Shown here: piece after piece, positions 60,832 through 64,000 of the stretch | Layout of the letters: each line of letters starts with the position of its first letter | Numbering within the stretch: the stretch's first letter is position 1 | Assembly: GCF_011174675.1 (NCBI RefSeq) | Contig: NZ_JAANIG010000011.1 | Coordinates: forward strand, 50,880-114,879 | Direction of reading: 5' to 3' | DNA: 64,000 bases | DNA from: Perlabentimonas gracilis | Lineage (GTDB): Bacteria > Bacteroidota > Bacteroidia > Bacteroidales > Tenuifilaceae | Position numbers and translations under genes: made by a program | Notes under the pieces: generated by a model | What the model saw: the letters and a program-made list of their open reading frames with translations, nothing else | The model's database searches: none | What the model was told of the DNA's origin: nothing

Positions 60832-61779
60832 TTAGTTTTCATCTACCTTGGTTATAACAAACTCAACCCTCCGGTTTTCCCTGTGTTTTGAGTCGGGGCA
60901 CTCAACGCCCTTAGCACATTCATTAATAAGCATTGTTTCGCCATATCCTTTGGCCGCTAGCCTACCTTCGGGTATGCTTCTGGATTTAAGGTAGTTTACA
61001 ACTGTTTGTGCACGACGTTCCGACAGCCCAAGGTTGTAGTTAGGGTTTCCCTTGGAGTCTGTATGAGCACCTATCTCAAGGTGAACCGATGGGAACTGCT
61101 TCAGGATTTCGACCAGCTTATTTAGCTCTGCTATTGATTTTGCATTAAGCGAGGTGCTGTTAGTTTCGAAGTAAATATTCTCCATTTGAACAGCAGCTTC
61201 TGTTGTGGTTACCACTCTGTATGATTTTGGATCCTCGGTGTTCCCTACGTTATCGGTTGAATATACTTGAACCTCGTATTCCTTATTGCCTGAGAATGTT
61301 ATGGGTTGATTGAATTCTGCAAAACTGTTGTCATCAATTGAAATGAAAGATTGGGAAACTCCCGACATGTCATCAAAGCTCGTAAGCGTAGCTGCCGAGC
61401 CGCTCTCGGCAAAAAAGATGTTGTTATACTTGAATAGCAAACCGCTCTGGAACTCCATGGTGGTTTTGGGTGGTTCTCCATCGGCGAGAATACGGAATCG
61501 GATATCCATATTGCGCTCCTTGTCCTTGTGTGTAATGTAATGCTTCCCAGCGCCATCCCACTGCATAGGGTTGGCTGCCTTGTCGGTGCTGGGTACAAGC
61601 ATTAGCTGATCCTCGGCATCGGCAGGGGCAATAAAGATGTATGCAGGAGCATCGGCACGGGTGTATACCTGCCCGGTACTGTCGACAAATAGCTTTGCCT
61701 CGTGCTTTGTATGGGTTTGTCCACACAGGGTTCCTGTCAAGAATAGTACTAAAGCTATAAAGGCGTAGGTGTGTTTCAT
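60832..61779 (-). CDS. OmpA family protein with a novel N-terminal envelope domain
   Basis: This 315-residue exported protein has a signal peptide (1-20, ending GTLCGQ). The N-terminal region at 25-190 has LFVDSTGQVYTRADAPAYIF, NPMQWDGAGKHYITHKD and QVYSTDNVGNTED; it is not a standard family to my knowledge but is shared with the next gene. The OmpA_C domain at 201-312 contains LEIGAHTDSKGNPNYN, LSERRAQTVVNYL and HRENRRVEFVI, so it should bind peptidoglycan. It lies between a TPR/SpoIIE phosphatase gene (50 bp upstream) and its repeat-bearing paralogue. Confidence 0.82.
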   Translation of the reverse strand: MKHTYAFIALVLFLTGTLCGQTHTKHEAKLFVDSTGQVYTRADAPAYIFIAPADAEDQLMLVPSTDKAANPMQWDGAGKHYITHKDKERNMDIRFRILADGEPPKTTMEFQSGLLFKYNNIFFAESGSAATLTSFDDMSGVSQSFISIDDNSFAEFNQPITFSGNKEYEVQVYSTDNVGNTEDPKSYRVVTTTEAAVQMENIYFETNSTSLNAKSIAELNKLVEILKQFPSVHLEIGAHTDSKGNPNYNLGLSERRAQTVVNYLKSRSIPEGRLAAKGYGETMLINECAKGVECPDSKHRENRRVEFVITKVDEN

Positions 61780-61829
61780 TCAATTTTTAGTTTGTGGATG
61801 TATTGTGCCTTAAATTTAGTAAAAATGTT

Positions 61830-63752
61830 TTACAAATCAACTTCGCCTGGTATTACTCTGAACCCAATAACTATAATGTCATCAATTTGCTTGTGTTCTT
61901 TACCCATCCAGCTAGCCATCTTCTCTTTAAGCACAGTGAGCTGCTCCTGCATTGGGAGATGATTTATTTCGAGCAGCAGCTGCTTGAATGTCCTTGTGCC
62001 AAATTTCTTGCCATGCTGCCCCCCAAACTGGTCGGTGTAGCCATCGGAAAAAATATAGAACGAGGTGGGTTTCTCCACGTTAATGGTATGTACAGCAAAT
62101 TCGCGTTCCCCCTCTTTTTGTAAGCCGCCAATGGGGTACACATCGCCCCTGATGTAGGTAAGCTCTCCATCGCAAATGGATATCAACGGATTTTTAGCGC
62201 CAGCAAAATGTACTTTTCTCCCTCCATCGGTAATGGCGCAAAGGGCCATATCCATGCCGTCGCGGTTGTCGGTGGTTTCCTGTTTTAGTAGGTAACGAAT
62301 GGCATTGTGTAGCTTCCTTAGGGTTTGGTTTGGTATGATTGTGCCATTGCGAGTAATGGTTTCGAGCAGGTTAAAGCCAATCATACTCATAAACGCACCT
62401 GGCACGCCATGCCCTGTGCAATCTACAGCCGAGATAAGAAAACCTTTTTCGGAATTTGCTAAGCTGGGTATCTTAATGAAATTCTCTCTTGGGTCATCTG
62501 CCAATGCTTTGGGCGACCCGTAACCAGTGTACCAGTAAAAGTCGCCGCTTACGATATCGCGGGGCTGGAAGTATACCATCGAGTCGGGGAAAATGCTCGA
62601 AAGGGTTGCCGGGTTAGGCAGTAATGCTTCCTGAATCCGTTGGGCGTAATTGATACTACTTGTAATATCGCGATTCTGCTTCTCAATTCTGTTGAATGCA
62701 AGGCCCAAATCTTGGTTAACCTGCTCAATCAAATCCTTTTGCTCGGCTATCTCCTTGTTCTGCTTCTGCAGCTTATCGTTGGCTTTCTTCTTGACATTAA
62801 GGTTGTATAGAAATAGTGCAGCAAAGCACATCACCACAAAAATGATGAAGATAAAAACATTCCGAACCAGCTTTTGGTTTTTTATAATGGCGTCTTGTAA
62901 TTCCTTCTCTTTGCTTAGCAGGTCAATCTGCATCTCCCTTTCTCTCGATATTTCTTCAACCTGCACCAAACTTTCTTCGGTTTCCTTCAGCGCGCGCTGC
63001 TTATCGAGCAGCTCCTCTTCGGTAGCTTGGCGCATTTGCTCTATCTCGCTTACCTCCGATTTGGCTTTCTCAACCATTTGCTGTGCCTGGATATCGCGCT
63101 GACGAATTTGCTCGCGCTGAATTTTTTGCGATATGGCTGTGAAAAGGGAGAAATACTCTGCCGATTTTTCCTTATCGCCCAGCTTTTCGTATACATCGGT
63201 TAGCAGCGAGTAGCAGTTGCGCAGCATACGCTCGTCGTTCAGCTCGCGCGCCAGCGTATGGGCCTCCTCAAGGGTTGTGGCAGCATCGCTGTGCTTGCCC
63301 CATTCCGATTGCACGTTGGCCACGTTTATTAATGCCGACGCAATATCGGGCTTACGGTTCATTTGGCGGGCAATGGCAAGCGACTTCTGGAAGTTGTCCA
63401 GCGATTTGGGGTAGTCCTCCTCATCGATATACACCATACCGATATTGTTGTACAGAGTACGTTGGGCGTTAAGGTTTCCTATCTTTTTGTTTAGCTCAAT
63501 GGTCTTTTCAAAGAATTCAACCGCTTTGGCTGGGAATCCATTTAACCAGTATATGTTGGCAATTCGGTTGGTATGAAAGGCAGCCTGATTGAAATCGCCG
63601 GAGGTTTCCAGCGACTTTGCTTGGGTTAAATGCTCATCAAGCTCCTTAACAAGGTTTTCGGGCAGCTCTTGCTGAAACTGACCAAACAGTTGAGAGGTTC
63701 CCAGAAAGAAGAGGAGAAGAAAAGTTGTAAAGGTGGTTCCACATATTCTCAT
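61830..63752 (-). CDS. TPR-coiled-coil sensor with SpoIIE-type serine phosphatase
   Basis: This 640-residue protein has a signal peptide (about 1-24, LFFLGTSQLFG). TPR units lie at about 35-205 (for example RTLYNNIGMVYIDEEDYPKS and ALINVANVQSEWGKHSDAA). A long coiled coil spans about 210-290, and one membrane helix lies at 298-318 (VFIFIIFVVMCFAALFLYNL). A second coiled coil precedes the cytoplasmic PP2C/SpoIIE phosphatase at about 365-635. Phosphatase motifs are RDIVSGDFYW (Asp404), DCTGHGVPGAFMSMIG, RDGMDMALCA and FSDGYTDQFGG. It resembles TPR histidine kinases of Bacteroidota with the kinase replaced. The substrate, perhaps an anti-sigma antagonist, is not in view. A -7-like TATATTTG lies at 63808-63801 on the minus strand. 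Confidence 0.9.
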   Translation of the reverse strand: MRICGTTFTTFLLLFFLGTSQLFGQFQQELPENLVKELDEHLTQAKSLETSGDFNQAAFHTNRIANIYWLNGFPAKAVEFFEKTIELNKKIGNLNAQRTLYNNIGMVYIDEEDYPKSLDNFQKSLAIARQMNRKPDIASALINVANVQSEWGKHSDAATTLEEAHTLARELNDERMLRNCYSLLTDVYEKLGDKEKSAEYFSLFTAISQKIQREQIRQRDIQAQQMVEKAKSEVSEIEQMRQATEEELLDKQRALKETEESLVQVEEISREREMQIDLLSKEKELQDAIIKNQKLVRNVFIFIIFVVMCFAALFLYNLNVKKKANDKLQKQNKEIAEQKDLIEQVNQDLGLAFNRIEKQNRDITSSINYAQRIQEALLPNPATLSSIFPDSMVYFQPRDIVSGDFYWYTGYGSPKALADDPRENFIKIPSLANSEKGFLISAVDCTGHGVPGAFMSMIGFNLLETITRNGTIIPNQTLRKLHNAIRYLLKQETTDNRDGMDMALCAITDGGRKVHFAGAKNPLISICDGELTYIRGDVYPIGGLQKEGEREFAVHTINVEKPTSFYIFSDGYTDQFGGQHGKKFGTRTFKQLLLEINHLPMQEQLTVLKEKMASWMGKEHKQIDDIIVIGFRVIPGEVDL

Positions 63753-63800
63753 GGTAAACTTGTTTATGGTGTGTTGTGGTGCTCAACAATCCGCTGCCTA

Positions 63801-63808
63801 CAAATATA
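63801..63808 (-). promoter_or_regulatory. Candidate -7 element of the TPR/SpoIIE phosphatase gene
   Basis: The minus strand reads TATATTTG, an exact TAnnTTTG match 48 bp upstream of the ATG. No -33 motif at the normal distance. Confidence 0.4.
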
Positions 63809-63914
63809 GGCGAAACCCTTACCGGCGATACATCACTGGGCTATAAAAAACGGTGATATTGGTCAATGCCACCTCAATTCGCCATTACTAAGGCAAATCA
63901 AGGCTAAATATTAT

Positions 63915-63946
63915 TTTGAGGTGCTGGAGAAGAGTTATTACCTTTG
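63915..63946 (+). promoter_or_regulatory. Near-perfect Bacteroidota promoter at the right edge
   Basis: TTTG (63915-63918), a 20-bp spacer, TACCTTTG (63939-63946). The next ATG is at 63950, 3 bp on, so transcription would begin at or close to the start codon. Confidence 0.6.
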
Positions 63947-63949
63947 GGT

Positions 63950-64000
63950 ATGGAAACACAAGAAAGCCTAAAGGCCTTATTGTCGGTATTTTTTCCTGAG
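63950..64000 (+). CDS. Partial gene, N-terminal 17 residues
   Basis: The visible product is METQESLKALLSVFFPE and the frame is open to the window edge. It starts directly after a strong promoter match. The opening with LLSVFFPE reminds me of the N-terminal region of ISAon1-type transposases in Bacteroidota, which begin with a short leader and a LLPE-like phrase. Seventeen residues cannot establish this. Confidence 0.4.
   Translation, partial: METQESLKALLSVFFPE

Noticed and set aside
1..64000. tRNA, rRNA or riboswitch genes
   Set aside because: The intergenic stretches were read by eye for cloverleaf arms and conserved cores and none was found. A covariance-model search could still reveal a small RNA.

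Overview
The window is a chromosomal segment of a Bacteroidota bacterium, most likely of the order Bacteroidales. The evidence is a type III glutamine synthetase, T9SS-type proteins (a C-terminal sorting domain, a PorV/PorQ-like barrel, a PorE-like OmpA protein), a Bacteroidota-style parAB-DUF5683-mltD cluster, ParC/ParE of the Bacteroidota type, and promoters that repeatedly match the Bacteroidota -7 element TAnnTTTG with weak Shine-Dalgarno signals. HydF, the [FeFe]-hydrogenase maturase, points to anaerobic or fermentative life. Genus cannot be fixed from this sequence. I saw no rRNA, tRNA, CRISPR array or prophage.

Layout. 1-4,700: minus-strand chromosome partition and cell-wall cluster (parA, parB, DUF5683, mltD, a partial membrane-anchored protein). 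4,900-11,200: lipid kinase, primosomal helicase PriA, a repeat-filled intergenic region, a cysteine-rich DUF3109 protein and phosphoglycerate mutase. 11,300-20,900: saccharopine dehydrogenase-like enzyme, glutamine synthetase III, a PorE-like TPR/propeller/OmpA protein with a small secreted partner, PurM, an M20 dipeptidase and a lipoprotein. 20,900-31,600: lipoate ligase, a cyclic-2,3-diphosphoglycerate-synthetase-like GTPase, LptB with an M14 carboxypeptidase and a lipoprotein, then shikimate kinase and topoisomerase IV (parE-parC-aroK). 31,800-38,100: a complete TetR-regulated RND efflux operon (regulator, TolC, adaptor, pump) with a good candidate operator. 38,200-41,900: a MITE-like repeat, a secreted CarboxypepD_reg-like protein, a PorV/PorQ-like barrel preceded by a HEPN/MNT gene pair, and phosphatidylserine synthase. 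41,900-48,400: a T9SS cargo protein, a repeat-rich secreted protein and a very large propeller/SpoIIE phosphatase. 48,500-57,000: a glycan assembly cluster with three GT-C-type membrane glycosyltransferases, two GT2 polyprenyl-phosphate glycosyltransferases and a flippase-like membrane protein. 57,000-59,150: a diiron alternative-oxidase-like protein divergent from hydF. 59,100-63,750: two paralogous envelope proteins (an OmpA form and an OmpL47/Ig-repeat form) behind a TPR/SpoIIE phosphatase. At the right edge a new gene begins under a near-perfect Bacteroidota promoter.

The less ordinary parts are: two near-identical 200-bp hairpin elements at 21,915 and 38,229 that look like a TA-flanked MITE; the envelope signalling cluster at 59-64 kb; an uncharacterised C-terminal beta-rich domain shared by two glycosyltransferases 4 kb apart; the oxidase-like protein next to hydF; and a HEPN/MNT pair translationally coupled to an outer-membrane barrel gene. 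All functions are inferred from sequence motifs and family knowledge. No database search was run.
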